Shown piece by piece: positions 41,524 to 50,514 of a stretch of DNA of 64,000 nt. Source of the DNA: GCA-2686295 sp964402995 (lineage in GTDB: Archaea > Nanobdellota > Nanobdellia > Woesearchaeales > GCA-2686295). The notes beneath the pieces were generated by a model that did not search any database, had not been told where the DNA came from, and saw nothing but the letters and a program-made list of their open reading frames with translations. Positions within the stretch are counted from its first letter, which is position 1. Each line of letters opens with the position of its first letter. The stretch lies in NCBI GenBank assembly GCA_964402995.1, contig CAYOEA010000003.1, forward strand, positions 75,580-139,579, in the 5' to 3' direction. A program made the translations under genes and the position numbers.

Positions 41524-42524
41524 ATGCAATATCTCTTGCAAGGGAATTAATTAAAATTCCCTCTCCTTCTGGGAGTGAATCAAAACTAGGTTTTTTCTTG
41601 AAAGAAATTCTTGAAAAATATTTTCAAGTTAGAATTCAAAAAGTAGGTTCTAGTTTTAACTTACTTGCATTTATTGGAAAACCTGATTTTTTGTTTACAA
41701 CACACATAGATACTGTACCTTGTAATATTGATTTCAAAGAAGATTCTTTATCTCTTTATGGGCGAGGTGCAGTTGATACTAAAGGTTTAATCGCTTCAAT
41801 GATTTTTGCTGCAATCAGGGCAAAAGAATCTGGACTTTCTAATTTTGGGATATTATTTGATGTTGGAGAAGAATCTGATTTTTGCGGAATAAAAAAAGCT
41901 GTTAATTTAGTTAAACCACAATTCGTAGTAGTTGGTGAACCTACTAATTTCAAATTAGTTATTGGTCAAAAAGGTCTTCTTGGCTTAAAGATAAACTCAT
42001 TTGGTAAATCTTGTCACGGATCAAATCCTTCAAATGGAATTTGTGCAATATCTAAATTGGTGGATTTTTTAGCTGATCTAAAAAAATTAGCTTTACCAAT
42101 TAATAACTCTGGTTCGAATGTATTGAACATTGGTTTAATTAATGGTGGGTTTGCAATTAATGTTGTTCCAGATTATGCGAGTTGTAGTTTAGAGTTTAGA
42201 ACTACTGTTGATAATAAGGTCATATTAGATTTAATAAAATCTTTAGTTAAGAAATTTAATTTAGAATTTGAAGTATTATCTAATTTTAATCCTGTTTTTG
42301 CTTCAGAATCTAGATTTATTAAACAACTTAGTTTTGAACAAAAATTTAACTCTGCATTTTCAGAGATTTATTTTTGGTCTGGTATTTGTCCTGTTATCGA
42401 ATTTGGACCTGGTAATCCTGAATTTGCACACACTGATGTTGAAATGATCTTGAAAAAAGACATTTTAAGAGGAGTTGATGAATACTTCTCATTAATAGAA
42501 ACTTATAAAAAGTCATACAACTGA
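41520..42524 (+). CDS. M20-family metallopeptidase/deacylase (ArgE/DapE/LysK type)
   Basis: This di-zinc amidohydrolase of 334 residues has the ligands THIDTVP, GRGAVDTKG (bridging Asp), GEES (catalytic and ligand Glu), VGEPT and the final His in FGPGNPEFAHTDVE. The dimerisation lid contains CHGSNPSNGI. Members remove acyl groups from amino acids or cleave small peptides. The ATG overlaps the GNAT stop (ATGA), so an acetylase and a possible deacetylase are made together, perhaps acting on the same compound. The closest archaeal pattern is the LysK deacylase of lysine biosynthesis, but no other gene of that pathway is here. Confidence 0.9.
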   Translation: MNAISLARELIKIPSPSGSESKLGFFLKEILEKYFQVRIQKVGSSFNLLAFIGKPDFLFTTHIDTVPCNIDFKEDSLSLYGRGAVDTKGLIASMIFAAIRAKESGLSNFGILFDVGEESDFCGIKKAVNLVKPQFVVVGEPTNFKLVIGQKGLLGLKINSFGKSCHGSNPSNGICAISKLVDFLADLKKLALPINNSGSNVLNIGLINGGFAINVVPDYASCSLEFRTTVDNKVILDLIKSLVKKFNLEFEVLSNFNPVFASESRFIKQLSFEQKFNSAFSEIYFWSGICPVIEFGPGNPEFAHTDVEMILKKDILRGVDEYFSLIETYKKSYN

Positions 42525-42544
42525 CTTTAATAAGGTAATATAAT

Positions 42545-42604
42545 ATGAAACTGAGAAGTTCAAAGAACTTTGATGTTCATAAATGTCCGGAGGATAATTT
42601 ATGA
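42545..42604 (+). CDS. Short upstream ORF (19 aa) overlapping the hisS start
   Basis: MKLRSSKNFDVHKCPEDNL is as long as the cmk upstream peptide, begins with the same ten bases and shares 12 of 19 residues. Like that frame it runs through the cggagga site and stops at a TGA overlapping the gene ATG. The nearest TATA-like cttataaaa (42502-42510) is about 38 bases upstream. Conservation at two unrelated genes argues that it is functional. Confidence 0.5.
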   Translation: MKLRSSKNFDVHKCPEDNL

Positions 42605-43899
42605 AACTTATGAATGCAAGGGGCGTGCGTGATTTTGCTCCTGAAGATAAAATAATTAGGAATGATTTAGTTGACAAGCTAAAGACTGTTTTTGAGCGAT
42701 ATGGTTTTTCTCCTTTAGAAACTCCTCTTATTGAACGTCTTGAAGTTCTTACTGCAAAAGCAGGCGGAAATGATGAAGCTGATGTTGCTAAAGAAATGTT
42801 TACTTTCAAAGATCAAGGTGAGCGAGATTTAGGTCTTCGATTTGAATTAACTCTTTCTTTCTCTAGATTTATTGGTATGAATCCTAGTATGAAGATGCCT
42901 TTCAAAAGATATGAATTAGGTCCTGTCTTTAGAGATGGTCCGATTAAACTTGGAAGGTACAGACAGTTCTGGCAATGTGATGTTGATGTTGTTGGCGCAA
43001 GATCTGGTGTTGTTGATGCTGAATTAATCGCATTATCTCTTGATGTTTTTGAGGCTCTTGGTCTTGATGCTTATTTGAATGTTAATAATAGAAAAATCTT
43101 AAAAGGAATTATTGAATTCGCAGGAATTGATATTTCAATGGCGGACTCGGTTATTATTTCAATCGATAAATTGGATAAAATCGGAACTGATGGTGTAAGA
43201 CGAGAACTTGAAGGTAAAGGTCTTGACGATGGTCAAGTTGCAAAAGCTTTGAGTGTGTTCAATACTATTGGTTCAACAGAAGAAAAACTTGCAACTCTAA
43301 AAAGTATTTTAACATCTGATATTGGTAAAGAAGGTTTAGCTGAAATGGAAGAAACTCTTTCTTATCTTTCTGATAAACAAAAAGAAAAAGTTAATTTTAA
43401 TATTTCTTTAGCCAGAGGTCTTGGTTATTATACTGGAACTATTTTTGAAGGTTATATGAAAAAATCTAAAGTTACTTCCTCAATTTGTGGTGGTGGACGT
43501 TATGATGAGATGATTTCAAAACTTCTTGATTCTAAAAAAGAATATCCTTGTGTTGGTATTTCTTTTGGTTTAGATGTTATTTCTGATGTCTTAAAAGAAA
43601 ATGAATCTGAATCAAAAAAGACTGTAACTAAAGTTTTCATTATTCCAATTAAAACTCCTAAGGAATGTTTTGAAATTACAAAACAACTTCGTGATGCTGG
43701 AATTAATGCTGATATGGATCTTTCAGGCAGAGGTATTTCTAAAAATCTTGATTTTGCAAATGTGATGCGAATTCCTTATGTTGTTTTTGCTGGTCAAAAT
43801 GAATTGCAAGAAGGTAAAGTCAAACTTAAAAACATGCTTTCTGGTGATGAAGAATTGCTTTCAGTTAGCGATTTGATTAAAAAGATGAAATCTTTTTAA
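42601..43899 (+). CDS. hisS: Histidyl-tRNA synthetase
   Basis: This class II synthetase charges tRNA-His. The 432-residue protein has motif 1 in YGFSPLETPLIERLEVL, motif 2 FRDGPIKLGRYRQFWQCDVD, the His-specific RGLGYYTGTIFEGYMKK with CGGGRYDEM, motif 3 in PCVGISFGLDVI, and the anticodon-binding C-terminal domain VFIIPIKTPKECFEITKQLRDAGI. The ATG follows cggagga and overlaps the stop of the conserved 19-residue ORF. Its substrate tRNA is encoded nearby at 40669. Translation may be controlled through the leader. Confidence 0.97.
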   Translation: MKLMNARGVRDFAPEDKIIRNDLVDKLKTVFERYGFSPLETPLIERLEVLTAKAGGNDEADVAKEMFTFKDQGERDLGLRFELTLSFSRFIGMNPSMKMPFKRYELGPVFRDGPIKLGRYRQFWQCDVDVVGARSGVVDAELIALSLDVFEALGLDAYLNVNNRKILKGIIEFAGIDISMADSVIISIDKLDKIGTDGVRRELEGKGLDDGQVAKALSVFNTIGSTEEKLATLKSILTSDIGKEGLAEMEETLSYLSDKQKEKVNFNISLARGLGYYTGTIFEGYMKKSKVTSSICGGGRYDEMISKLLDSKKEYPCVGISFGLDVISDVLKENESESKKTVTKVFIIPIKTPKECFEITKQLRDAGINADMDLSGRGISKNLDFANVMRIPYVVFAGQNELQEGKVKLKNMLSGDEELLSVSDLIKKMKSF

Positions 43900-44013
43900 T
43901 TATTCCAGAAATTTTGATTTCTGTTATAATTAAGGCGCTGAAATAATTTAATTATTTTTTTATTCACTCATTTTCTCACATATCTTTTTATATATTTCTT
44001 AATTTCCTTTCTT

Positions 44014-45030
44014 ATGGAAAGTGATTTTTTAGATTCATTTATTGATGTATTCAAAGATTGTCATGTGCCTCAGCTACCTATGACTATATCTTATGATGGT
44101 GGTCCTTTTCATTATAAATTTCAGATTCCTGTTGCATCTTCTGAGAATTTAGGTTTCTTTCAACGTTATTTAGCTAAACGTGATATTCAAAGAGGAGTTA
44201 TTAATTCTGTTCAAAGAACCTCTGTTTCAGAAAATGAATTTGGTAACAATATTGATTTTCATCTTTCTCTTAGAGAAGGTATTGAAGCATTTTATGGGCA
44301 TTATTCTTCTCAAAGATTTGTGCCTTTCTTAGAAGAAAACTCTGTTGCAACTTCTGAGCGTGATTCTATTCTAAAAGAATTTTCTTTTGCAGATGATTTT
44401 TGGGAATATGCTTTTATTGTTGAATATCATGATAATAGGCGTGGCAATGGTGATTGGGATGCTTTTAGAATCTTAATGCCTGGGCTTTCTTCTAATGAGA
44501 TTGATGCTCGTCTTCCTAAATATCTTTTTAGTCAATCAAAATATTCTAAAGATAATGTTCCTAATGGTCTTTCTGGTTTGATAAAACGAGGTCGTGATGA
44601 AACATTTTGGAATGTTGTTAAAGATAGAACTAGAGCTTATGTTTCTGAAGAAAATTATTTTTTAGCTAAGGTTGCATCTCACCGAGAAGCTTCAGCTGAT
44701 TTGGACTATGCTGGTTTTATGAGGAAAAAAGGAATAACTAATGTTGATAGAGCTCATTATAATTTTGCAAGAAATTTTCATAAACCAGTTATTTTATTTG
44801 TAGCTGATGAAAATAAACTTCCTTCAATTAATCTTAAAGATACTAAAATTGATTGGGGTTATTTATCAATTATTTATCCTGTGTTTAATGAGAATTTTGC
44901 CCTTCCTGATTTTTTAGGTTCAACCGGTGCATATATTGGAAATGATCCAAAAGTTTTGATGCAAAAATTAAAAAATGTTTCTGAAGCTTATCTTTCCGGG
45001 GCTTTGCAATTTCGTGAAACTTTTGACTAA
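44014..45030 (+). CDS. Hypothetical protein, 338 aa
   Basis: This protein (MESDFLDSFIDVFKDCHVPQLPMTISYDGG...) is not recognised. It seems soluble, mixed alpha/beta, with aromatic-rich stretches (FWEYAFIVEYHDNRRGNGDWDAF) and a C-terminal helix. It has no membrane segment and one Cys. A TATA-like ctttttatatatttc (about 43984-43998) lies about 25 bases before the ATG, so it is leaderless. The neighbours, hisS and scpA, give no hint. Confidence 0.6.
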   Translation: MESDFLDSFIDVFKDCHVPQLPMTISYDGGPFHYKFQIPVASSENLGFFQRYLAKRDIQRGVINSVQRTSVSENEFGNNIDFHLSLREGIEAFYGHYSSQRFVPFLEENSVATSERDSILKEFSFADDFWEYAFIVEYHDNRRGNGDWDAFRILMPGLSSNEIDARLPKYLFSQSKYSKDNVPNGLSGLIKRGRDETFWNVVKDRTRAYVSEENYFLAKVASHREASADLDYAGFMRKKGITNVDRAHYNFARNFHKPVILFVADENKLPSINLKDTKIDWGYLSIIYPVFNENFALPDFLGSTGAYIGNDPKVLMQKLKNVSEAYLSGALQFRETFD

Positions 45031-45141
45031 TCCAAAACTGTTTTAAATCCTGCTTTTCCACCAATTTCTATTAAATTAAGTTTGAATCACAAAATAGTAA
45101 CTTTTATATACTAATAACAGTGATTACTATACTAGAAAACA

Positions 45142-45903
45142 ATGACTGTAGTACAAGAACAACCCCATGATAAGATTTTCAACCTTCTGTTTAATGAAGA
45201 CGAGCTTACTTGGCAGAATATTATTTACGATCTTATTCGTTCTGAGGAGATGAATCCTTGGGATATCAATATCACTACTATTTCTCAAAAGTTTATTGGC
45301 CGTCTTAAAGAGCTTAAAGAGATGGATTTTAGAATTAGTGGTAAAGTTGTATTGGCTTCTGCTATGCTTCTTAGAATGAAAACAAACAGGCTTATGGATG
45401 AAGATATGCTTGCATTTGATAATCTTGTTCATGGCATTGAAGACTATGATGATTCTATGGACCTTCTTGATGAATTATCTAATGGTTATCAAGAAAAAGA
45501 AGTAACTCCTCCATTAAGACCTAGAACTCCTCAGCCTAGAAAGAGAAAGGTTTCCGTTTTCGATCTTGTTGAAGCTCTTGAAAAAGCTTTAAACGTTCAG
45601 AATCGAAGAAAGAAATACTTAACTCCTGATGTTAAAATGGTTGCTCCAAAAAAGGGCAAAGAATTAACTGTTATTATGAGTGATGTTTATGATAAAATTT
45701 TAACTCATTTTGGCGCTCAACCAAAATCTAAAACTAAATCTAATGTTAGACTTTCTTTTGAAGATTTGATTCCTTCCGATACTAAGGAAGATAGAGTTTA
45801 TACTTTTATTCCTCTTTTACACTTAGAAAATCAAGCTAAAGTTAATATGGATCAACAAGAACATTTTGGTGATATCTTTATTGACCTTGTAAAAAAGAAG
45901 TAA
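45142..45903 (+). CDS. scpA: Segregation and condensation protein A (kleisin)
   Basis: ScpA bridges the heads of SMC in the condensin complex for chromosome organisation. The 253-residue protein has the N-terminal kleisin motif ELTWQNIIYDLIRSEEMNPWDINITTISQKFIGRLKEL, KVVLASAMLLRMKTNRLM, a Pro/Arg-rich linker (PPLRPRTPQPRKRK) and a C-terminal winged-helix segment ending FGDIFIDLVKKK. No smc or scpB gene is in the window. A tttatatact TATA lies about 34 bases before the ATG. Confidence 0.93.
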   Translation: MTVVQEQPHDKIFNLLFNEDELTWQNIIYDLIRSEEMNPWDINITTISQKFIGRLKELKEMDFRISGKVVLASAMLLRMKTNRLMDEDMLAFDNLVHGIEDYDDSMDLLDELSNGYQEKEVTPPLRPRTPQPRKRKVSVFDLVEALEKALNVQNRRKKYLTPDVKMVAPKKGKELTVIMSDVYDKILTHFGAQPKSKTKSNVRLSFEDLIPSDTKEDRVYTFIPLLHLENQAKVNMDQQEHFGDIFIDLVKKK

Positions 45904-45955
45904 TCTCCTCACTAACACAACAATCTTTTTAAACGATTTCTCATTCTATTTATTT

Positions 45956-46627
45956 ATGGCAACTATTCTTTTAGGTTTTAACAATAACCCAAACATTGGA
46001 CTGTACGCTTTTGTTACTGATAAGTTTGCGCTTGTAGGTCGAGAACTTGATGATATTACAGTTGCAGAAATACAGCGTGTATTAGATGTTCCTGTTCACA
46101 GAGTAAGTATTGCAGGCACTTCACTTATAGGTGTATTTCTTACAGGTAATTCTGACATGGTTTATGTTCCTGGTATTGCTTTTGAAAATGAACTTGAAGA
46201 CTTAAAGAAGCTAGGTATTGATTACACTGTTTTTAATACTGATTTAACTTGCTTAGGAAATAATATTATCCTTAACAAACATGGAGCAATTATGAGTTCT
46301 CAATTTTCAAATCAAGATGTCATTAAATTTAAGAAATTAGTTCCTAAATTAAAAGTTGAAGTGTCTGATATTGCCGATACTAACACTCCTGGTGCTTGTA
46401 TAGCAATTAACGGTAATTTAGCTTTAATCCATAGAGATATTAGTCCTGCTCAATCAGATCTTCTTGAATCAACTCTTAAATTAGAATTGGTTCCAACTAC
46501 TATTAACCTTGGTGTGCCTTATATTAAGTCAGGTATTCTTTGTAATGATAAAGGTCTTATTATTGGAGAAGCTTCAGGTCCTGCAGAAATTACTTACGCT
46601 GAAAGTGGACTTGGTTATATATTGTAA
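45956..46627 (+). CDS. eif6: Translation initiation factor aIF6
   Basis: aIF6 binds the 50S subunit and blocks early joining with the 30S subunit. The 223-residue protein has the five-fold repeat of the pentein fold, seen in NNPNIGLYAFVTDKFALVGRE, RVSIAGTSLIGVFLTGN, VSDIADTNTPGACIAINGNLALIHRDISPAQ and VPYIKSGILCNDKGLIIGEASGPAEI. It heads a tight operon; the next gene begins two bases after its stop. Confidence 0.95.
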   Translation: MATILLGFNNNPNIGLYAFVTDKFALVGRELDDITVAEIQRVLDVPVHRVSIAGTSLIGVFLTGNSDMVYVPGIAFENELEDLKKLGIDYTVFNTDLTCLGNNIILNKHGAIMSSQFSNQDVIKFKKLVPKLKVEVSDIADTNTPGACIAINGNLALIHRDISPAQSDLLESTLKLELVPTTINLGVPYIKSGILCNDKGLIIGEASGPAEITYAESGLGYIL

Positions 46628-46629
46628 AA

Positions 46630-47601
46630 ATGGTTTATAACCCAAAAATGAGAATTATTGCAGGAACATCAAATCCTGCTCTTTCAAACAAGATTTCTAA
46701 ATTTCTAAAAAAACCTTTAACAAAAACTAACATAAAAACTTTTGCTGATGGTGAAATTTATGTTAAAATAGAAGAAGATGTTCGAGGCGATGATGTTTTT
46801 ATTATTCAATCAACTGTTTCTAACGATTCAATTATGGAATTATTAATTATAATTGATGCTGTAAAACGAGCTTCTGCTAGAAAAATAATTGTAGTTTTGC
46901 CTTATTATGGTTATGCACGTCAAGATAGAAAAGCAGATGCGAGAGAATCTATAACTGCAAAGCTTGTTGCAAATCTTATTACAACTGCTGGCGCAGATAG
47001 AGTTCTTGGTATGGATATTCATGCTCCTCAGATTCAAGGCTTTTTTGATATAGTATTTGATGATATATGGGCATTTCCAATCTTTGTAGATTATTTTAAA
47101 AGAAAAAAACTAACTAATTTGGTTGTTGTCTCGCCTGATTCTGGCGGGATAAAGCGAGCTGTTTTCTTAGGTAAACGTCTTAAATCTCCTGTTGCTTTGA
47201 TTGATAAGCGTAGAGAGAAGCATAATCAAGTTGCTGAAATGAATATAGTTGGAGAAGTTAAAGGAAAAAACGCGATTATATATGATGATATTATTGATAC
47301 TGGCGGAACTATTTGTAAAGCTGCCTCTGCCTTAAAGGCTGCAGGTGCAAGAAAAATTTATTTATGTTGTACTCATCCTGTTTTATCAGGTGATGCTCTT
47401 TCAAAACTTAACGCTTCTGATGCAGTTGAAGTTTTAGTTACAGATACTATTCCTTTAAAGCCTATTGGTAAGGTTAAGATTTTATCATTAAGTAGCCTTA
47501 TTGGACAAGCTATGAAGAATTTGTACGAGAACAAATCAATTAGTATATTAAAAAAAGAAATAGATAAAAGTGTGTGGAAAAAATGGATCAAGAAAGATTA
47601 A
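46630..47601 (+). CDS. prs: Ribose-phosphate pyrophosphokinase (PRPP synthetase)
   Basis: The enzyme makes phosphoribosyl pyrophosphate for nucleotide and amino acid synthesis. The 323-residue protein shows FADGEIYVKIEEDVRGDDVFIIQST, YYGYARQDRK, VVSPDSGGIKRA, KRR and the PRPP-binding loop IYDDIIDTGGTICKAA. The ATG immediately follows aIF6; an internal ATG at 46648 (MRIIAGTSN) is possible and would give a more typical N-terminus. The 3' end overlaps the prefoldin start by 19 bases. Confidence 0.96.
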   Translation: MVYNPKMRIIAGTSNPALSNKISKFLKKPLTKTNIKTFADGEIYVKIEEDVRGDDVFIIQSTVSNDSIMELLIIIDAVKRASARKIIVVLPYYGYARQDRKADARESITAKLVANLITTAGADRVLGMDIHAPQIQGFFDIVFDDIWAFPIFVDYFKRKKLTNLVVVSPDSGGIKRAVFLGKRLKSPVALIDKRREKHNQVAEMNIVGEVKGKNAIIYDDIIDTGGTICKAASALKAAGARKIYLCCTHPVLSGDALSKLNASDAVEVLVTDTIPLKPIGKVKILSLSSLIGQAMKNLYENKSISILKKEIDKSVWKKWIKKD

Positions 47602-47987
47602 TGGAATTACAAATGATGGAACAACAGATTGAGAGTCTCAATCAAAACCTTTCTACTATTGAAAATAATATTCAAGATGTTAAAGGAATTATCGATTCTA
47701 TGGGTGAATTTTCAAAATTAAACAAAGGAGATAAAATATTAGTTTCTTTGTCAAATGGTATTTTTGTAAATGCAACTTTAGAAGACCCTACTGCGTTAAA
47801 AGTTAATGTCGGAAAGAACACTGTCGTCGATAAAACCGTTGACCAAGTTAAGAATATGATGTCTGATCAATTAGTTGAACTTGAAACTTATCAGAAAGAA
47901 ACTGAGAAGTATTATGCAGAATTAGTTCAAAGAGTTGAATTATCTCATCAAGAACTTATTGCTCACGGCGAAGTTAAAGCTAATTAA
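47583..47987 (+). CDS. pfdA: Prefoldin subunit alpha
   Basis: Prefoldin is the jellyfish-shaped co-chaperone that hands proteins to the thermosome (whose gene begins this window). The 134-residue protein has two long coiled-coil helices, LMELQMMEQQIESLNQNLSTIE at the N-terminus and the 40-residue C-terminal helix (MMSDQLVELETYQKETEKYYAELV...), flanking the beta hairpin GDKILVSLSNGIFVNATLEDPT. The ATG at 47583 is out of frame within prs and overlaps it by 19 bases, so translation is likely coupled. A GTG at 47574 is possible. Confidence 0.93.
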   Translation: MDQERLMELQMMEQQIESLNQNLSTIENNIQDVKGIIDSMGEFSKLNKGDKILVSLSNGIFVNATLEDPTALKVNVGKNTVVDKTVDQVKNMMSDQLVELETYQKETEKYYAELVQRVELSHQELIAHGEVKAN

Positions 47988-48044
47988 TTATTTTTTTTCT
48001 TATTTTCTTATTTTTTTAACCTATTTTCCACCTTAAAATAACAT

Positions 48045-48193
48045 TATTTATAAAGACCTCTTAATATCCAGTGCATATCGCATAGGAAACATTAATTAAT
48101 TATTTCAAAAGATTACTTCTTTTTTAATATATATTTAATAACTTATGTGGTGAGTAGAGACGCTCATTTAGCGACTCAAAAGGTGAATACAAA
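48045..48193 (+). promoter_or_regulatory. Promoter and leader of cspA
   Basis: TATA-like elements lie at about 48049-48058 (tttataaagac) and 48117-48131 (aatatatatttaata). The second would give a leader of about 45 bases. Just before the ribosome-binding site (aaggtga) a small stem is possible: GAGT...CGCT-cattt-AGCG-ACTC (about 48150-48177). In bacteria, cold-shock mRNA leaders change fold with temperature; a similar role here is speculation. Confidence 0.4.
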
Positions 48194-48394
48194 ATGAAAG
48201 GAAAAGTAAAATTTTTCAATGAATCCAAAGGTTTCGGATTTATTGCTTCCGATGAAGACGGAAAAGAATACTTTGTCCACGTTTCAGGCTTGAAAGCAGG
48301 CGCATCAATTAAAGATGAAGATGCAGTTACTTTCGATGTTGAAGACGGAGACAGAGGTCCAAAAGCAACAAATGTTGAATTAGCTAGCGAGTAA
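48194..48394 (+). CDS. cspA: Cold-shock domain protein
   Basis: The 66-residue protein is a single cold-shock domain with RNP1 KGFGFIA and RNP2 EYFVHVS, which bind single-stranded RNA or DNA. GKVKFFNESKGFGFI is the family start. It probably melts mRNA structure, especially in the cold. A DEAD-box helicase is encoded convergently 285 bases away, a natural partner. The start has aaggtga as ribosome-binding site. Confidence 0.96.
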   Translation: MKGKVKFFNESKGFGFIASDEDGKEYFVHVSGLKAGASIKDEDAVTFDVEDGDRGPKATNVELASE

Positions 48395-48463
48395 ACTTAT
48401 ATTCTCACGATTATATGGTTATCAGTTAATTTTAAACTATTTTTTATTTTTTTTATTTTTTTC

Positions 48464-48618
48464 AATTCTAAAATTTTAATACAATTTCTAATTAAACTAT
48501 TTTTTATTTCAACAGAATAATTTTTTATTCTGTGTGCTAGTAGGTTTGCTACTAGGTATTTTTATTTTTTTTAATTCTAAAATTTTAATACAATTTCTAA
48601 TTAAACTATTTTTTATTT
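48464..48618. repeat. 46-base direct repeat flanking two hairpins
   Basis: A 46-base sequence (aattctaaaattttaataca...) is present at 48464-48509 and 48573-48618 without mismatch. Between the copies are two perfect hairpins: ACAGAATAA-tttt-TTATTCTGT (48512-48533) and CTAGTAG-gtttg-CTACTAG (48537-48555), the second followed by a long T-rich run. The 285 bases between convergent cspA and the helicase contain no gene. The hairpins and T-runs probably end transcription in both directions. Confidence 0.7.
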
Positions 48619-48679
48619 TTAGAATGCCAACATTATTTCTAATTATATTTATTTTAAACTATTTAAAACTAAGAATTAT

Positions 48680-49780
48680 CTATTTAATTATAATTTCTTT
48701 AGATTTAATTCCATACTCTTGTTGTATTTCTTTAAATCTATCTCTATCTTCTTCACATATTATAGTTAAGCTATATCCTGCTAAATCTTTTCTTCCAGTT
48801 CGACCAATTCGGTGAATATAAAACTCATTTCTATTTGGAACATCATAATTAACTACAACATCTACGCTATCGATGTGTAAACCTCTTGCTGCAACGTCAG
48901 TTGTAACTAACATTTTAGTTCTTTCTTTTCTAAAAGCTCTAAGTCTTCCTTCTCGTTCTTTCTGTTCTATTGAACCATGAAGTGGTTTTGCATCTACGCC
49001 GTTATCTTTTAAGAATTTTGCAATGTTATCTGTTTTTATTTTTGTATTACAAAAAATCATTGCTTGTTTGAATTTCTTTTTTTTCAAGAATTTTAATAGT
49101 GCTTCATTTTTTTCTAGTATACCGCAGAAAATATGTTCTTGCTTAATCTTTGTGGGAATTTTTTCCCCAACTGCTAATAATTCATATTCGCCAATTTCTC
49201 TATCTATAAAACTTTGAACTTTACCAGTAATTGTTGCAGAAGCTAATATTGTTTGTGCATCTCTGCTAATTCTACTTTGTATATAACCACATTCATCATA
49301 AAATCCATCGTCAAATAATTGATCACTTTCATCAAAAACAATAAATTTTACTTCGCCTACTTTTACACTCTTTTCATTTATGTGTTGAATTAGTCTTCCT
49401 GGTGTTGCAACAATTATTTGGTTTTTTCTTCCTGTAGTTCTTCGATCACCATATATTTCTCGTCCACCATATAATATTCCAACTTTCATATTTAATAAAT
49501 CACAAATTTTCTTTACTTCTTTTCCAACTTGTATGCATAATTCTCTTGTTGGTAAAATAACTAGCATTTGAATTCCTTGTCGACTGTTAAGTCTACCAAT
49601 GCTTGCAATTGTGTAAGCCAATGTCTTTCCACTTCCTGTTCGTGAAGTAAAAACAATATTTTTGTTTTGAAGAATTAATGGTATGACTTGTTCTTGTACT
49701 TCCATTGGTTTTGTAAACTCTAGACTTTCAAGTACTTCGATAATATTTCTCTTCAGTCCTAAATCAGCAAAACTAACCAT
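48680..49780 (-). CDS. DEAD-box-like RNA helicase (motif II DESD)
   Basis: The 366-residue ATP-dependent helicase has Q motif FTKPMEVQEQVIP, motif I SRTGSGKT, PTREL, TPGRLIQH, motif II DESD in place of DEAD, SAT, and in the second domain IFCNTKIK, TDVAARGLHI and HRIGRTGR. There is no C-terminal extension. It is the compact helicase core, shorter than the one at 14957. It may work with the neighbouring cold-shock protein on structured RNA. The ATG is taken at MVSFADLGL. Confidence 0.94.
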   Translation of the reverse strand: MVSFADLGLKRNIIEVLESLEFTKPMEVQEQVIPLILQNKNIVFTSRTGSGKTLAYTIASIGRLNSRQGIQMLVILPTRELCIQVGKEVKKICDLLNMKVGILYGGREIYGDRRTTGRKNQIIVATPGRLIQHINEKSVKVGEVKFIVFDESDQLFDDGFYDECGYIQSRISRDAQTILASATITGKVQSFIDREIGEYELLAVGEKIPTKIKQEHIFCGILEKNEALLKFLKKKKFKQAMIFCNTKIKTDNIAKFLKDNGVDAKPLHGSIEQKEREGRLRAFRKERTKMLVTTDVAARGLHIDSVDVVVNYDVPNRNEFYIHRIGRTGRKDLAGYSLTIICEEDRDRFKEIQQEYGIKSKEIIIK

Positions 49781-49843
49781 GTTATACTCTGAGAACTAGG
49801 ATTATTATAAAAATGTTGTTTAAAAAGACTGTGACTTGGAAAT

Positions 49844-50470
49844 TTAATCAATTATATTCTCTTGAATTAGAAATTTTTTAATTAATTCATACATTTTTTC
49901 ATATCCTTCTGAATTTGGATGTAACCCATCATCTAATAATTTTAAATAGTTTAATTTTGAGAACTTTTTAAACATATCAAAGAAGGGGATGTTATTATTT
50001 TTACAAATTTTTTTTATTGAATCATTAAATAATTCAATTCTTTTATTTGTGAATGTTGTATTCTCATAATTTAGTGTGATTGACTCATCAACTGGCGTTA
50101 ATCCAATAAACAAAATTTCATTAGTATAGGTTTTTGCTTTGTCAATTAATGTTTGAATATTCTTATTAAAAACAGTAATTTCTATTTGAGGAATTTTTTT
50201 ATCACCTAGAAGTCTTGAGTCATTAATTCCAATAGAAAATATTATAACTTGTCTATCTCGATCTCGAATAAATTTAACTCTGGCTTTTGCTTCTGTATTA
50301 AATCGTTCTAAAAGATCTGTACTCGTATTTCCACTAATTCCTAGATTATAAAGACAATTATAATAATCTTTAGTCTCAAAATATTTTTTTAGTCTACCGC
50401 ACCAGCCTCTATTAAGACCATCTCCTCTTCCAAAAGTTATACTGGCTCCAAAAATAGATATACCATACAT
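49844..50470 (-). CDS. SGNH/GDSL-type hydrolase
   Basis: The 208-residue protein shows the SGNH blocks: nucleophile Ser in IFGASITFG (block I, GAS in place of GDS), Gly in NLGISGNTS (block II), Asn in FSIGINDSR (block III) and the Asp-His pair in DDGLHPNSEGY (block V). These enzymes cleave esters, often lipids or carbohydrate acetyl groups. There is no signal peptide, so it acts inside the cell. A promoter lies just upstream (tttatattac). Confidence 0.9.
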   Translation of the reverse strand: MYGISIFGASITFGRGDGLNRGWCGRLKKYFETKDYYNCLYNLGISGNTSTDLLERFNTEAKARVKFIRDRDRQVIIFSIGINDSRLLGDKKIPQIEITVFNKNIQTLIDKAKTYTNEILFIGLTPVDESITLNYENTTFTNKRIELFNDSIKKICKNNNIPFFDMFKKFSKLNYLKLLDDGLHPNSEGYEKMYELIKKFLIQENIID

Positions 50471-50514
50471 ATTATTAACTAGAAATTAATGTAATATAAA
50501 TGTTTTGAACTATT

